NCBI RefSeq assembly: GCF_052116305.1
Contig: NZ_JBQKLI010000005.1
Coordinates: forward strand, 1 to 64,000
DNA: 64,000 nt
Direction: 5' to 3'
DNA from: JBQKLI01 sp012798975
GTDB lineage: Bacteria; Bacillota; Clostridia; Tissierellales; Peptoniphilaceae
The position numbers were made by a program, and so were the translations under genes. Below are positions 35,281 through 44,170 of this stretch, in pieces (the first letter of the stretch is position 1; each line of letters opens with the position of its first letter). The notes under the pieces are model-generated. The model saw only the letters and a program-made list of their open reading frames with translations, made no database searches and was not told the origin of the DNA.

Positions 35281-36372
35281 ATGGAAATTTTAATAGATTC
35301 GATTATTATGGCTGGACTCGGGTTTATAGGAAATTATTCTTTATATCCGGGAAAGATCCCTGTAGCAGAACTCTTTATTCTTCTAATTTTTATGGCGATG
35401 AATTTTATTTTAATAGAGAAAAAGGGCAGGGATAGAAGAAATGAAATTATGTATTATGTAAAAAAAGTATTTATTCTGATTGTACTCCTAATCAGTATAT
35501 TTCTTCCCCAGCTTCTTCTTTTTGCACCGGTTTTGATTCTTCAAAATACATGGAAGAAAGAAGAAATGCCGATTCTTTTTGCAGCCGTTTTGATTACAAG
35601 CAGAACCCCCCTACAGTTCTTGATAGCAGCGGTGTTATCGATTCTAGGGATAAGACTTTCCTATAGAAGGTGCCGTTATGAAAAACTGAAAGAAGAATAT
35701 TTTAAGCAAAAAGGGGAGGCGGATTATCTATATCAAAATTTAAGAATCGAAAACCAAAAACTCGTCGAAAATCAAGATATTGAAATTGTAAATTCTGCCC
35801 TGAAGGAAAGAAATCGTATTTCAAAGGAAATTCACGATAATGTGGGTCATCTTCTTTCCAGTGCCCTTCTCCAGCTGGGAGCCTTGGAATTTTTAATATC
35901 GGAGGACTTAAAAGATCCCTTTTTAAAACTGCAAGCCACGATAAAGGAAGCTATGGAAAAGACCCGCAAAAGTGTTCACGGTCTTTATGACAAATCTTTG
36001 AATATGGAAATATTATTGAAAGAGCTGAAGGAAGGCTTTACCTTTTGTTCTTTGGAGTATACTGTAGAAATCGAGAAAGAGCCGGAAGCTTCTCTCTATT
36101 ACACTATATCCAGTATCGTAAAGGAAGCTTTGTCCAATGTATCAAAGCATTCCGATGCAGATCGTGTGAATATTCAGCTGATGGAAGTGCGGGGAGACTA
36201 TCATCTTCTTATAAAAGACAACGGTAGTGTTAAAAAGCAAGAAGAGGGCAGAGGCCTAGGGCTGATGAGTATGAGAGAACGGGTAGAAGATCTCGGAGGA
36301 AACTTTTATCTTAACAAAGAGAATGGATACCGTATTTTTATAACCCTGCCGGCAAAGGAGAGAGAAGTATGA
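35281..36372 (+). CDS. NarL-type sensor histidine kinase
   Basis: 363 residues from ATG 35281 (GAGAGGAGGAAGG ahead). Four to five transmembrane helices fill the first ~125 residues, with little extracellular sequence, so it may sense the membrane or its partner transporter. A short coiled coil leads into HisKA_3, with the phosphorylated H185 in RISKEIHDNVGHLLSS. The ATPase domain shows KEALSNVSKHSDAD (N box), IKDNGS and GRGLGLMSMRERVEDLGG. The overall plan resembles DesK/LiaS. It overlaps its response regulator gene by 4 bases. Confidence 0.92.
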   Translation: MEILIDSIIMAGLGFIGNYSLYPGKIPVAELFILLIFMAMNFILIEKKGRDRRNEIMYYVKKVFILIVLLISIFLPQLLLFAPVLILQNTWKKEEMPILFAAVLITSRTPLQFLIAAVLSILGIRLSYRRCRYEKLKEEYFKQKGEADYLYQNLRIENQKLVENQDIEIVNSALKERNRISKEIHDNVGHLLSSALLQLGALEFLISEDLKDPFLKLQATIKEAMEKTRKSVHGLYDKSLNMEILLKELKEGFTFCSLEYTVEIEKEPEASLYYTISSIVKEALSNVSKHSDADRVNIQLMEVRGDYHLLIKDNGSVKKQEEGRGLGLMSMRERVEDLGGNFYLNKENGYRIFITLPAKEREV

Positions 36373-37001
36373 GAATAATTATTATAGACGACGATCCATT
36401 AGTCTGCCAATCTTTAAAGACCATTATAGAAGCAGGTTCTAAACAAGGAAGCGGCGAGGAAATAGAAGTAATAACCATGGGTGAAAATGGAGAAGAAGCC
36501 GTTGCTTTTTACGAAAAGGAAAGACCGGACATTATTCTCTTAGATATCCGGATGGATAAAATGGACGGCTTAGAAGCGGGGAAAGTTATTTTAGAAAAAG
36601 ATCCGGAAGCGAAAATTCTTTACTTGACAACTTTTTTAGACGGGGATTATATCGTAGAAGCCTTGAGAATCGGAGCGAAAGGCTATCTTATGAAGTCCGG
36701 ATATGAAAGTATAGTAACCGCCCTCTATGCGATACAGGAAGGACAGAGGGTCTTTGGCGATGAGATAATAGAAAAGATTCCTGGAATGATAAAACAAGAA
36801 AAAACAAAAACAATCCCGGAACTTACCAAAAGAGAAATGGACTTGGTTGAAAGAGTCGCAGAAGGGATGAATAATAAAGAAATCGCAGAAGAGCTTTTTT
36901 TAAGCGAAGGAACTGTGCGGAACTATCTTTCTGTTATCTTGGAGAAATTACAATTAAGAGACCGGACGCAGCTTGCGATTTTTTATTATAAAAACCAGTA
37001 A
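36369..37001 (+). CDS. NarL/LuxR-family response regulator
   Basis: 210 residues. The receiver domain has IIIDDDPLVC at the acidic pocket, the phosphorylated D59 in IILLDIRMDKMDG, the Thr in LTTFLDGDY, and the Lys in GYLMKSGY. The C-terminal LuxR helix-turn-helix is LTKREMDLVERVAEGMNNKE then IAEELFLSEGTVRNYLSVIL. It is coupled to the kinase gene and lies beside the divergent exporter operon, its likely target. Confidence 0.94.
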   Translation: MRIIIIDDDPLVCQSLKTIIEAGSKQGSGEEIEVITMGENGEEAVAFYEKERPDIILLDIRMDKMDGLEAGKVILEKDPEAKILYLTTFLDGDYIVEALRIGAKGYLMKSGYESIVTALYAIQEGQRVFGDEIIEKIPGMIKQEKTKTIPELTKREMDLVERVAEGMNNKEIAEELFLSEGTVRNYLSVILEKLQLRDRTQLAIFYYKNQ

Positions 37002-37104
37002 TAGAATGATAAAGGTATAATATAAATAACAGAACAATTTCAGAATAATTTAGTATATAATTATAGCAGCTGAATATAGGGTAGATATAAAATGAGGTGA
37101 ATCG

Positions 37105-37500
37105 ATGGATAATATAGATAATATTAAGGAGAGCCGAAAGGTTCGAGTAAAAAGAGCTTTATTTTTTATAGGAGGAACGATATCCCTTGTACTGGGGATG
37201 ATCGGCTTATTTCTGCCTCTTTTGCCGACAACGCCCTTTATACTGTTATCGGCGGCATGCTTTTTAAGAAGCTCTAGAAAAATGTATGACTACGTAACCC
37301 ATCATAAGATTTTCGGACGATATATCCGCAACTATGAAAAGGGAGTTATGGAGAAAAAGGATAAATACAGAACGTTGGCGATTCTATGGATCGGAATTAT
37401 TTTTTCTGCTTTTGTAATCGACAAAATAATGGTAAAAGTAATTTTACTCGCTATTGCCGTAGGTGTAACGATCCATTTAAATAGTTTAAAGGCAGTTTAA
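37105..37500 (+). CDS. DUF454 family membrane protein (YbaN-like)
   Basis: 131 residues. It follows the family pattern with GTISLVLGMIGLFLPLLPTTPFILLSAACF near 28-57 and HKIFGRYIRNYEKG near 77-90, plus two further hydrophobic helices at the end. This is an inner-membrane protein of unknown function. The site AATGAGGTGAATCG precedes the start. It is monocistronic, followed by a GAGTG repeat element and a strong terminator. Confidence 0.88.
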   Translation: MDNIDNIKESRKVRVKRALFFIGGTISLVLGMIGLFLPLLPTTPFILLSAACFLRSSRKMYDYVTHHKIFGRYIRNYEKGVMEKKDKYRTLAILWIGIIFSAFVIDKIMVKVILLAIAVGVTIHLNSLKAV

Positions 37501-37504
37501 AAGA

Positions 37505-37590
37505 AAGAGTGAAGAGTAAGAGAGTAAAAGAGTGAAAGAGTGAAAGAGTGGAGAGAGGGTGGAAAAATGAAAAATTCATTCATTTTTCTA
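37505..37590 (+). repeat. GAGTG-rich dispersed repeat with hairpin, copy D
   Basis: Six or so GAGTG-type units (GAGTGAA, GAGTAAGA, GAGTAAAA, GAGTGAAA twice, GAGTGGAGA) are followed by a hairpin with arms GAAAAATGAA (37562-37571) and TTCATTTTTC (37579-37588). Layout and arms match copy A on the opposite strand at 6986-7078. It starts five bases after the DUF454 stop. Confidence 0.7.
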
Positions 37591-37670
37591 CATTCTATTA
37601 AAGATAGATTTATAAGTGTTGAACTTCACTAAAGTTGAAAAGTATTTTAAGAGTAAAAATAAAAATTCAC

Positions 37671-37706
37671 AAATAAAAGGAAGAGCCTCTGCTCTTCCTT
37701 TTATTT
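37671..37706. terminator. Perfect 16-bp bidirectional terminator
   Basis: AAATAAAAGGAAGAGC pairs with GCTCTTCCTTTTATTT around CTCT, with T-rich tracts on both strands. It separates the rightward DUF454 gene from the leftward small reading frame at 37701-37823, whose stop codon lies in the stem. Confidence 0.88.
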
Positions 37707-37823
37707 GTCCTTGTGTTTATTTTTGTTAGCCAGATCTTCCAGCCATTTCTGACGGCTGGCTCCGCCCCAAGCTCCGAAGAATACAACAGCTATGGCGATA
37801 ATAAGTATAATCCATCCCGTAAT
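37701..37823 (-). CDS. Candidate 40-codon membrane peptide without ATG start
   Basis: A reading frame of 40 codons encodes TGWIILIIAIAVVFFGAWGG followed by a charged tail rich in Lys and Asp. This is a plausible single-span membrane peptide. There is no ATG, GTG or TTG; the best start is ATT at 37821-37823, downstream of AAGGAAAGGAG. Support comes from that strong ribosome site, the hydrophobic-then-basic composition, and a bidirectional terminator at its end. Not recognised as a known family. The remaining gap up to 38000 holds only promoter-like A/T-rich sequence. Confidence 0.45.
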   Translation of the reverse strand: MTGWIILIIAIAVVFFGAWGGASRQKWLEDLANKNKHKDK

Positions 37824-38000
37824 AAGCTCCTTTCCTTAAAATAGAAGTAGTAGATGATATATAATATACCCTCAATAAAGGAGTACATTCTTAAAAACTA
37901 TGAAGCTGCGGTATTAACATCATAGAGGTTTTCGATTTTTCTACTCTTCATAAGTTTTATACTCTTTATAGTACGGACTGTGTTTATGAATAGTCCTATT

Positions 38001-39077
38001 TTACAAAATAGAATCCTTATATTTGTTTGTAATATATCTTGCGATACTATCTACATCTCCGTAGATGAACTTTTCGTTGATGCCCATCAGGTCTAATTGT
38101 TTTAGAATCTTTCGGGGATTATTGACTTTGATTTTCACGTCCGGCCAGATTCTTTGAAGGGCTACCAGTTCAGAATCGTCGTCTCCTCGAAGAGTCAGGT
38201 AGTTCTGATAAAGAAAGAGTCCCAGCTGGTTTTTCCCTCTTTCAAAGGAAAAGATAGGCTGATAGGTGAAATTTGGCAGACAGTCGATCCATTTGTGGCG
38301 GATACGCCCTTCCCGAATCTCTTTTAAATAATACTGCAGAGAGAAGAGATAGGCTGTAACGGCAGGATCCAGCTTCCCTTGATCCCGCTTAAGCTTCTGG
38401 TGGATTTTTTTGTTTGCGGAATCTTTATAAACCAAGAGGCTTTCTGGAATTTCATTTCTGTAATCTCCTTTTTCATAAGCCGGAAACTGTTCTTCGGGAA
38501 AAAGGGCTTGATGAAGCTTCTTTAGATGAGTATAGAAAACTTCCGGAAAGCCTTGTTCGTATTGGGACAGACGAAGATAAAGCTCTGCCATAATTTCTTT
38601 TTTGCCTACAAGGAGAAGATCCAGCAGATTATCGTATTCGTTTTCTGAAATCAGTTTTGTTACATTCAAAAGATGATTTCGAACAAGATATACATAACCG
38701 CTGCTGTCGATGGATTCTTCCTGAGGGAAATAAGGCTTGCAGGCAAAAAACAAGGCGATTAAAGGGGATGTTGTAAAGTCTAAGAGATTCGTAGGGATAC
38801 CGTGATGCTGGGCGAAGGCTAAAAAATCATGGCGCTGGTCCGGGGTGATTTTATAATAGGTTTCCCGTTTAAACTCGTTTTTCATATGGAGAAAGGGATA
38901 TTTCCCTCCAGATTCTACAGTTCTTCGAAAGGCAGAGGCGTTGCTGTGGGGATATTTCTGAGGTTCCCCCCGATAGATCGAGTTTTCGTATCTTCCAGAA
39001 AGTATAAGATCGATATACTCCGACAAGGATGAAATTTCATGTTCGACGGATTCTGGCATATAGTATTTGTTCTGCAT
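38001..39077 (-). CDS. FRG domain-containing protein
   Basis: 358 residues. The FRG (PF08867) signature is clear: SIYRGEPQKYPHSNASAFRR near 36-55 and AQHHGIPTNLLDFTTSPLIA near 87-106, the latter including the conserved HHGxPTxLLDxT. The family is scattered through bacteria and phages, and its function is not established. The rest of the protein shows no recognised domain, only mixed helices. There is no signal peptide, so it is probably cytoplasmic. The gene stands alone, divergent from the metallophosphoesterase gene, with GGAAGTGTTTTT before the ATG. Confidence 0.82.
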   Translation of the reverse strand: MQNKYYMPESVEHEISSLSEYIDLILSGRYENSIYRGEPQKYPHSNASAFRRTVESGGKYPFLHMKNEFKRETYYKITPDQRHDFLAFAQHHGIPTNLLDFTTSPLIALFFACKPYFPQEESIDSSGYVYLVRNHLLNVTKLISENEYDNLLDLLLVGKKEIMAELYLRLSQYEQGFPEVFYTHLKKLHQALFPEEQFPAYEKGDYRNEIPESLLVYKDSANKKIHQKLKRDQGKLDPAVTAYLFSLQYYLKEIREGRIRHKWIDCLPNFTYQPIFSFERGKNQLGLFLYQNYLTLRGDDDSELVALQRIWPDVKIKVNNPRKILKQLDLMGINEKFIYGDVDSIARYITNKYKDSIL

Positions 39078-39235
39078 AAAAACACTTCCTTTCCTAGAAA
39101 AATAGCAGAGAATTTTTAAATAGATATTTCTTATACGTTAAGTTTAAACAAGTTTAACATAGATTGTAAGCAAAACGTAATATTAGAAGATATACACCGT
39201 GTTATAATAAAGGCAGAACAAAACAGGAGCTGTAT

Positions 39236-41398
39236 ATGATACAAAAAACACCGTCTATTGACTACAAAAAAATAGAATTTAATAAAGATGAAGAAATGCC
39301 TCAAGGCACTTCAGCAAGGGATCTTCAGGAATATGTTGAAACATACAAAAGGCTTCCAGAAAAGACAGAAAAGTATCAAAGAAAAATTTCTATCCTTTCT
39401 GACACTCATCTTCTTCCAAAGTTTATGATTCGGGAAAATAACGCTTTTTTTGACAGCTTAAGCCTCGACGGAAAGCTTCTTCTAGAAGGAGAGGATATTC
39501 TGGATGCGGCATTAGAAGAGGTGTATCGTTCAAATTCGTCTATTCTTTTTTTGACAGGAGATTTGAGCCGAAATGGAGAGTGGAAAGCCTTAAAACGATT
39601 AGAAGAAAAACTTTTAGATTTAAAGCTCGCTTATGAAAAAGTAGGAAGAGATCTGTATATCTTTGCGGTTAACGGGAATCACGACATGAATAATATGGCT
39701 GCCAGAGATTTTGAAATGACTCCGGACTCTGTGAAAGTCTGGACGGATGCAGCCTTGACAGAGAGAATCGGTCCCCAGGAATTCAAAGAGATCTTTCTTC
39801 GAAAAGAGATGATGGGAACAGACACAATCGAAAAGTATGAAGATTCGGATATTTATAAGAATTATTTAAAGAATGTGAACATTACTTATCCTGACCAAGA
39901 ATACGCTTCAGGAGTTCTGTCCTATACGGCAAGAGTTCCTTTTGGAAATAATCCGGAAGGAAAGGGCCTTACGGTAATAGGACTTGATACTGCAGCCTAC
40001 AGCAGCGATGTAACAGCAGAGCATCTGAATACCAATGAAGTAGAAGGCCAGATTGTATGGCCCCTTATCCAATGGGCCTTGGAAAAAATAAAAGAGGGAA
40101 AAGAAAGGGAAGATATGGTGGTGATACTGGGCCATCACGGTTTTATTCCTCATTTAGAACATCAGGATATGAAAATCGGAGGTCTTGTAAAAACATGGGA
40201 TTTTAAGTATCCTCAAAACAACAAAACACCAGCAGAAGCATTTGCAGATGCAGGAGTAGAGTATATTTTCACAGGGCATCTTCATACAAATGATATTGCA
40301 AAACTCGATACAAAAGAGGGAAATCGGATCTTTGATATTGAAACAGGCTCCATTGTCGATTACCCTTCAACGATGCGCACAGCGATTGCTACAAACTGCA
40401 AAGATGGTATCCGTATAGAACAGCTGGCGGTAGAAACCTCGATTGTGCCGGATGTGATCTATCACAATCAGAAAACTGGAGAAGATATACCGATCCCCGA
40501 CCTTTCCGATTATAAAAACAAAAGATATTTTACGACAGACCGTTTTGTCCTCTTTTTAGACCTTCAGCTTCGCTCGGGCAATTTTAAAGAAATTCAAAAA
40601 AACGGGCTTCGCCAAAGTATATCAAGACTATTGGGCGAGGATTGGGGAGAGTTTATACGAAGAACACTGCCTGCTTGGCTGGGAACATCAAGAAAGCATG
40701 GAAGACGGCTTGTGAAACGTTACTTCAGCCTTTTTTACGATGAAGGAGAAGAGAGAATCTATTTTAGCGGACCCTTTGTAAAATACTATATCCATCAGTC
40801 GGATTTGGAAGACCTTATTTCCAACGTTCTTTATCAGGTGGATCAGCAGTATCTTCAAGACACTACCTATCTTCGGTCGAAATTTTACGAATTAGGAGAA
40901 ATTCTGACCTATACAAAAATACCGGAACTGGGGGGAAACGTAGGAGATATCGCATCCTATGCTTATTCCAGAATGGCTGTGGGAAATGAAAATGATTTTT
41001 ATGATTTGGTAGAAAACGAATGGTTTAAAAAGACATACCCTTATATCGAAAAGGGAAGTATGATGAAGAAATTATATGAATGGGCGACCCCCTATTTCAG
41101 CCGATATTTAAGAGAAATCGCCAGAACAATCTATTATCAGCCGGATGTGTCGAAAATTCTTCATAGGGAGGGAGTTTTTAATCTTTATGGAAGATATCTT
41201 CTTTCGGCAATCGGCGAAACGCTAAACGATACTTTGAAATCTGTTAATCTGGATCAGATGATTCTGAATTTCTTAAACACTTTAAATATGGACCGCATCA
41301 ATGAATATATCGTTGAATTGTTAGACAATATGGTCCATGAGGATTATCCTTATCAATGGGGAAATGATTCGAAGTTTATTCACGGGAGGATACTATGA
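39236..41398 (+). CDS. Calcineurin-like metallophosphoesterase, large
   Basis: 720 residues. The N-terminal ~330 residues contain all metal-binding blocks: SDTHL (D56, H58), LTGDLSRNGEW, NGNHDMNN, LGHHGFIP and FTGHLHTND. The C-terminal ~380 residues are helical and unrecognised, with no signal peptide or clear membrane segment, so it is probably cytoplasmic. The substrate is unknown; relatives include diverse phosphodiesterases. A GAGCTGTAT site precedes the ATG. The gene overlaps ogt by 4 bases, so the two are translationally coupled. Confidence 0.85.
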   Translation: MIQKTPSIDYKKIEFNKDEEMPQGTSARDLQEYVETYKRLPEKTEKYQRKISILSDTHLLPKFMIRENNAFFDSLSLDGKLLLEGEDILDAALEEVYRSNSSILFLTGDLSRNGEWKALKRLEEKLLDLKLAYEKVGRDLYIFAVNGNHDMNNMAARDFEMTPDSVKVWTDAALTERIGPQEFKEIFLRKEMMGTDTIEKYEDSDIYKNYLKNVNITYPDQEYASGVLSYTARVPFGNNPEGKGLTVIGLDTAAYSSDVTAEHLNTNEVEGQIVWPLIQWALEKIKEGKEREDMVVILGHHGFIPHLEHQDMKIGGLVKTWDFKYPQNNKTPAEAFADAGVEYIFTGHLHTNDIAKLDTKEGNRIFDIETGSIVDYPSTMRTAIATNCKDGIRIEQLAVETSIVPDVIYHNQKTGEDIPIPDLSDYKNKRYFTTDRFVLFLDLQLRSGNFKEIQKNGLRQSISRLLGEDWGEFIRRTLPAWLGTSRKHGRRLVKRYFSLFYDEGEERIYFSGPFVKYYIHQSDLEDLISNVLYQVDQQYLQDTTYLRSKFYELGEILTYTKIPELGGNVGDIASYAYSRMAVGNENDFYDLVENEWFKKTYPYIEKGSMMKKLYEWATPYFSRYLREIARTIYYQPDVSKILHREGVFNLYGRYLLSAIGETLNDTLKSVNLDQMILNFLNTLNMDRINEYIVELLDNMVHEDYPYQWGNDSKFIHGRIL

Positions 41399-41862
41399 TC
41401 TATAAGGAACTGGAAACAGAGATTGGAAGTATTTATATCCTTGAAGAGGATGGAAATATAACGGGTTTAACCTACGATAAGCAGGAAACTGCCGGGATAG
41501 AAAAGGGTTCCTCTTCTCTTTTAGAAAAAGCAGAAAGACAGCTTACAGAATATTTCGAAGGCAGAAGAAAAAGCTTCGACCTTCCTTTAGAACTGAAAGG
41601 GACAGATTTCCAGGTGAAAGTCTGGAAAGCTTTAGAAAAGATTCCCTACGGAGAAACCAAAAGCTATCAGGAGATAGCAGAGGAAATCGGATCCCCGAAA
41701 GCCTTTAGAGCTGTTGGCAATGCCAACAATAAAAATCCCGTCTCCATTATCATCCCCTGCCACAGAGTGATTGGAAAAAGCGGAAAGCTTGTAGGATATG
41801 GGGGAGGATTAGATAAAAAAGAATATCTGCTCCACATGGAAGAACAATTTAAAAACAATTAG
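41395..41862 (+). CDS. ogt: Methylated-DNA-protein-cysteine methyltransferase
   Basis: 155 residues. The DNA-binding helix and active site are intact: FQVKVWKALEKIPYGETKSY near 68-87, RAVGNANNKNPVSIIIPCHR with the acceptor Cys of PCHR near 121, and GYGGGLDKKEYLL at the end. It removes alkyl groups from O6-guanine in a suicide reaction. No Ada-type regulatory domain is attached. Confidence 0.95.
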   Translation: MIYKELETEIGSIYILEEDGNITGLTYDKQETAGIEKGSSSLLEKAERQLTEYFEGRRKSFDLPLELKGTDFQVKVWKALEKIPYGETKSYQEIAEEIGSPKAFRAVGNANNKNPVSIIIPCHRVIGKSGKLVGYGGGLDKKEYLLHMEEQFKNN

Positions 41863-41863
41863 T

Positions 41864-41891
41864 AAATCCTGCCGGAAAAGGGGCAGGATTT
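41864..41891. terminator. Bidirectional terminator
   Basis: AAATCCTGCC and GGCAGGATTT pair around an 8-base loop between the convergent ogt and nitroreductase genes. Confidence 0.88.
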
Positions 41892-41894
41892 TCT

Positions 41895-42422
41895 TTATAT
41901 TATTTTAACCTTAATTTCCGGCCTATTTTCACGGGGAGAAAGTTTTTCTTTTGGATAACCGATGGCGGCAGCGGATAGAATTGTAGAGTTTTCAGGAAGA
42001 TCTAAAAGAGCTATCAGTTCGTGGTTTTTCTTTAATTTACGAAGGCATCCCCAGATATAAGTACTGCCTAAGCCGAGAGCGGCTGCTTGTAAAAGTATGT
42101 TTTCTATAATGCAGGCTGCGTTGGCGTATTCAATATGATCTTCGGAAAGATCGGTTGTGCTTACAATCATAAGAAGAGAAGCGCCATAGAAAGGATCTGC
42201 TTTTTCTCCATTTTTACGAGTCAGAAGAACACCTTGGCGAATACGTTCTAAAAGGTTCTGATCTTTTATAACCGTTAAGCCGGTAGTTTTAAAATCGCCC
42301 ATAGCCAGAGGGGCAAGTTTTGCGGCTTGGATTAAAGTCTCCATATCCTGCTTCGAAATTTCTTTTCCCTGAATATAGACCCTTGTAGTTTTTCGCAAAG
42401 CCAATACGTTTTCAAAATCCAT
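41895..42422 (-). CDS. Nitroreductase family FMN oxidoreductase
   Basis: 175 residues from ATG 42422, which has GAAAGGAGATTGACA upstream. It begins MDFENVLALRKTTRVYIQGK, with the family Arg-x-x-x-R for FMN. Later come AKLAPLAMGD, ASLLMIVST, AACIIENILLQAAALGLGSTYIWG and an IGYPKEKLSPRENR end. Short nitroreductases of this type reduce flavins, quinones or nitro compounds with NAD(P)H. Monocistronic. The terminator of the upstream phn operon sits directly ahead of its promoter region. Confidence 0.88.
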   Translation of the reverse strand: MDFENVLALRKTTRVYIQGKEISKQDMETLIQAAKLAPLAMGDFKTTGLTVIKDQNLLERIRQGVLLTRKNGEKADPFYGASLLMIVSTTDLSEDHIEYANAACIIENILLQAAALGLGSTYIWGCLRKLKKNHELIALLDLPENSTILSAAAIGYPKEKLSPRENRPEIKVKII

Positions 42423-42473
42423 TGTCAATCTCCTTTCTTTTTCTTTAAATATAGACCCTTTGTTTAAATATAG

Positions 42474-42530
42474 CAAAACCCTATTCAAGAATCGGTGTTA
42501 AATTACCAGCCGGTTTTGAATAGGGTTTTG
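42474..42530 (-). terminator. Long-loop terminator of the phn-type operon
   Basis: CAAAACCCTATTCAA and TTGAATAGGGTTTTG form a perfect 15-bp stem with a 27-base loop that could pair further internally (CGG/CCG). It lies 3 bases beyond the stop of the last permease gene. Confidence 0.82.
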
Positions 42531-42533
42531 TTT

Positions 42534-43370
42534 TTAACTTACTATTTTTCTTGTCTGATTCGATACAATATCCGCTAGCCATACTAAAAGCAGGTAGGCA
42601 ATAAGAATCAAGGTGATTTCCGAATAGCGGAAATAGCTCATAGCCAGTTTAAACTGCATCCCAAGACCTCCTGCGCCCACAAAACCCACAACAATAGTCG
42701 TTCGGATAATAACTTCCCAACGATAAATAATATAAGTGAGAAATTTAGCAGTTACAGCCGGTGCTATGCCGTAAACCATGATTTGAACACTGTTTGCCCC
42801 GCAAGAGGCGAGATTTCGTATAGGATCTTCTTTTAGATCTTCGATCACTTCAGCGCAGAGTTTTCCCAAAATTCCATAATTATGAAGAGCTAAAGCGATA
42901 GCTCCAGGGAGAATTCCCGGCTGGAAGATAAAGATAATAATCATAGCCCAGACCAATTCCGGAATCGCTCTTGTGATGATGTAAATCAATCGAAGAAAGA
43001 GAAAGAGGGGTCTATCATACCAGTGTTTTTTTAATAGAAGACTTCCATCTGCTACATTCCGAGCACTGGGAAGGACGGTGATAAGCATTGCAATTGTAGC
43101 AAATCCAATGGCAAGGATGCTCATCCATAAAGTTTCTCCCATTAGTTCCAGTATATTTAAGACAGCATCTTTCTGTAAAAAGGCCGGTGTTTCTTCGCCG
43201 GCACCTACCAATCCCTGAAGGAATCTCCTCAAGAATTCTGCATTTTTTTCTGTAAAGAGACCGAAAAAATCCCCTTCATCTACAACGATAATAAAAAACC
43301 AGGAAACGGCAAGCAATATAAAAAATAAAGCATAGGAAAATGTTTTGAAATTGAATTTTATTTTTTTCAT
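42534..43370 (-). CDS. phnE: PhnE-type ABC permease, second copy
   Basis: 278 residues, about six hydrophobic helices. The permease loop has the EAA-like motif AEVIEDLKEDPIRNLASCGA near 165-184, and the PhnE mark IIRTTIVVGFVGAGGLGMQF near 222-241. This is one of two related but distinct permeases that probably form a heterodimer. It starts with TAATG overlap (one base shared) with the upstream permease. The family imports phosphonate, phosphite, phosphate or related oxyanions, and no catabolic gene here tells which. Confidence 0.88.
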   Translation of the reverse strand: MKKIKFNFKTFSYALFFILLAVSWFFIIVVDEGDFFGLFTEKNAEFLRRFLQGLVGAGEETPAFLQKDAVLNILELMGETLWMSILAIGFATIAMLITVLPSARNVADGSLLLKKHWYDRPLFLFLRLIYIITRAIPELVWAMIIIFIFQPGILPGAIALALHNYGILGKLCAEVIEDLKEDPIRNLASCGANSVQIMVYGIAPAVTAKFLTYIIYRWEVIIRTTIVVGFVGAGGLGMQFKLAMSYFRYSEITLILIAYLLLVWLADIVSNQTRKIVS

Positions 43371-44170
43371 TATGCAGTCTCCCTTTTACGAATTCCATTG
43401 CTCCACAAGTCGATTAAAAAGACTAAAAGAATCAGAAAGTAGAGGTATGTCCAGACCCTGGAATAACTTAGATCGCTTAAAGCCATTTGAATTTGATAAC
43501 CCAAACCTCCGAGACCGATAAAACTCATAATAGTAGAAGAGCGGATAGCACATTCAAAACGATACATCCCATAGCTGATCATATCCGCTTTTGCAATAGG
43601 GAGATATCCATAGAACAGAACCTGGAGTTTGTTGGCGCCGGCAGATTCCAAAGAAGAAATAGGCTCTTTCGGAACATCCTCCAGCATGTCTGCAAAGACT
43701 CTTCCTAAAGTACCTCCATAAGGAATTCCTAAGGCAAAAACTGCAGCATAAGGAGATAACCCGATAGCTGCTACAAAAAGCCATGCCCATACCAGTTCAT
43801 GGATCGCTCTCATAAAACCTAAAATTCCCCTAAAGAAACTTTTTAAAACTCTGCTCCTTCTTTTTTCTTTAAAAAGAACTCCGGATGCAAGAACGCCTAA
43901 TGTCATAGCAATTAGAAGAGCCACAGTCATTCCCGTTACAGCATAGGCGACAGTTCGTATCGAGGCAATGACAGCATATTCTAGTGTTTGAGCAGAAAGA
44001 TCTGGCGTGATCATTCCCTGAAAGATTTGATGAATGGCAACAGAGCCGCCTGGATGAATTAAATTTTCTCCCCAAGGTATCTGAAAAAGGCTCCATAAAA
44101 AGACGAGAAAGAGGATAAGATTAAGAAATCCTTTTTTATGAAATATTAAGAATTCATCGAATTTATTCAT
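43370..44170 (-). CDS. phnE: PhnE-type ABC permease, first copy
   Basis: About 266 residues from ATG 44170. This start has AGAGG nine bases upstream and overlaps the phnC stop by 8 bases; a longer reading from 44197 lacks such a site. About six helices, with FADMLEDVPKEPISSLESAG near 163-182 and CAIRSSTIMSFIGLGGLGYQ near 211-230, both family marks. It pairs with the second PhnE-like permease downstream. Confidence 0.87.
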   Translation of the reverse strand: MNKFDEFLIFHKKGFLNLILFLVFLWSLFQIPWGENLIHPGGSVAIHQIFQGMITPDLSAQTLEYAVIASIRTVAYAVTGMTVALLIAMTLGVLASGVLFKEKRRSRVLKSFFRGILGFMRAIHELVWAWLFVAAIGLSPYAAVFALGIPYGGTLGRVFADMLEDVPKEPISSLESAGANKLQVLFYGYLPIAKADMISYGMYRFECAIRSSTIMSFIGLGGLGYQIQMALSDLSYSRVWTYLYFLILLVFLIDLWSNGIRKRETA

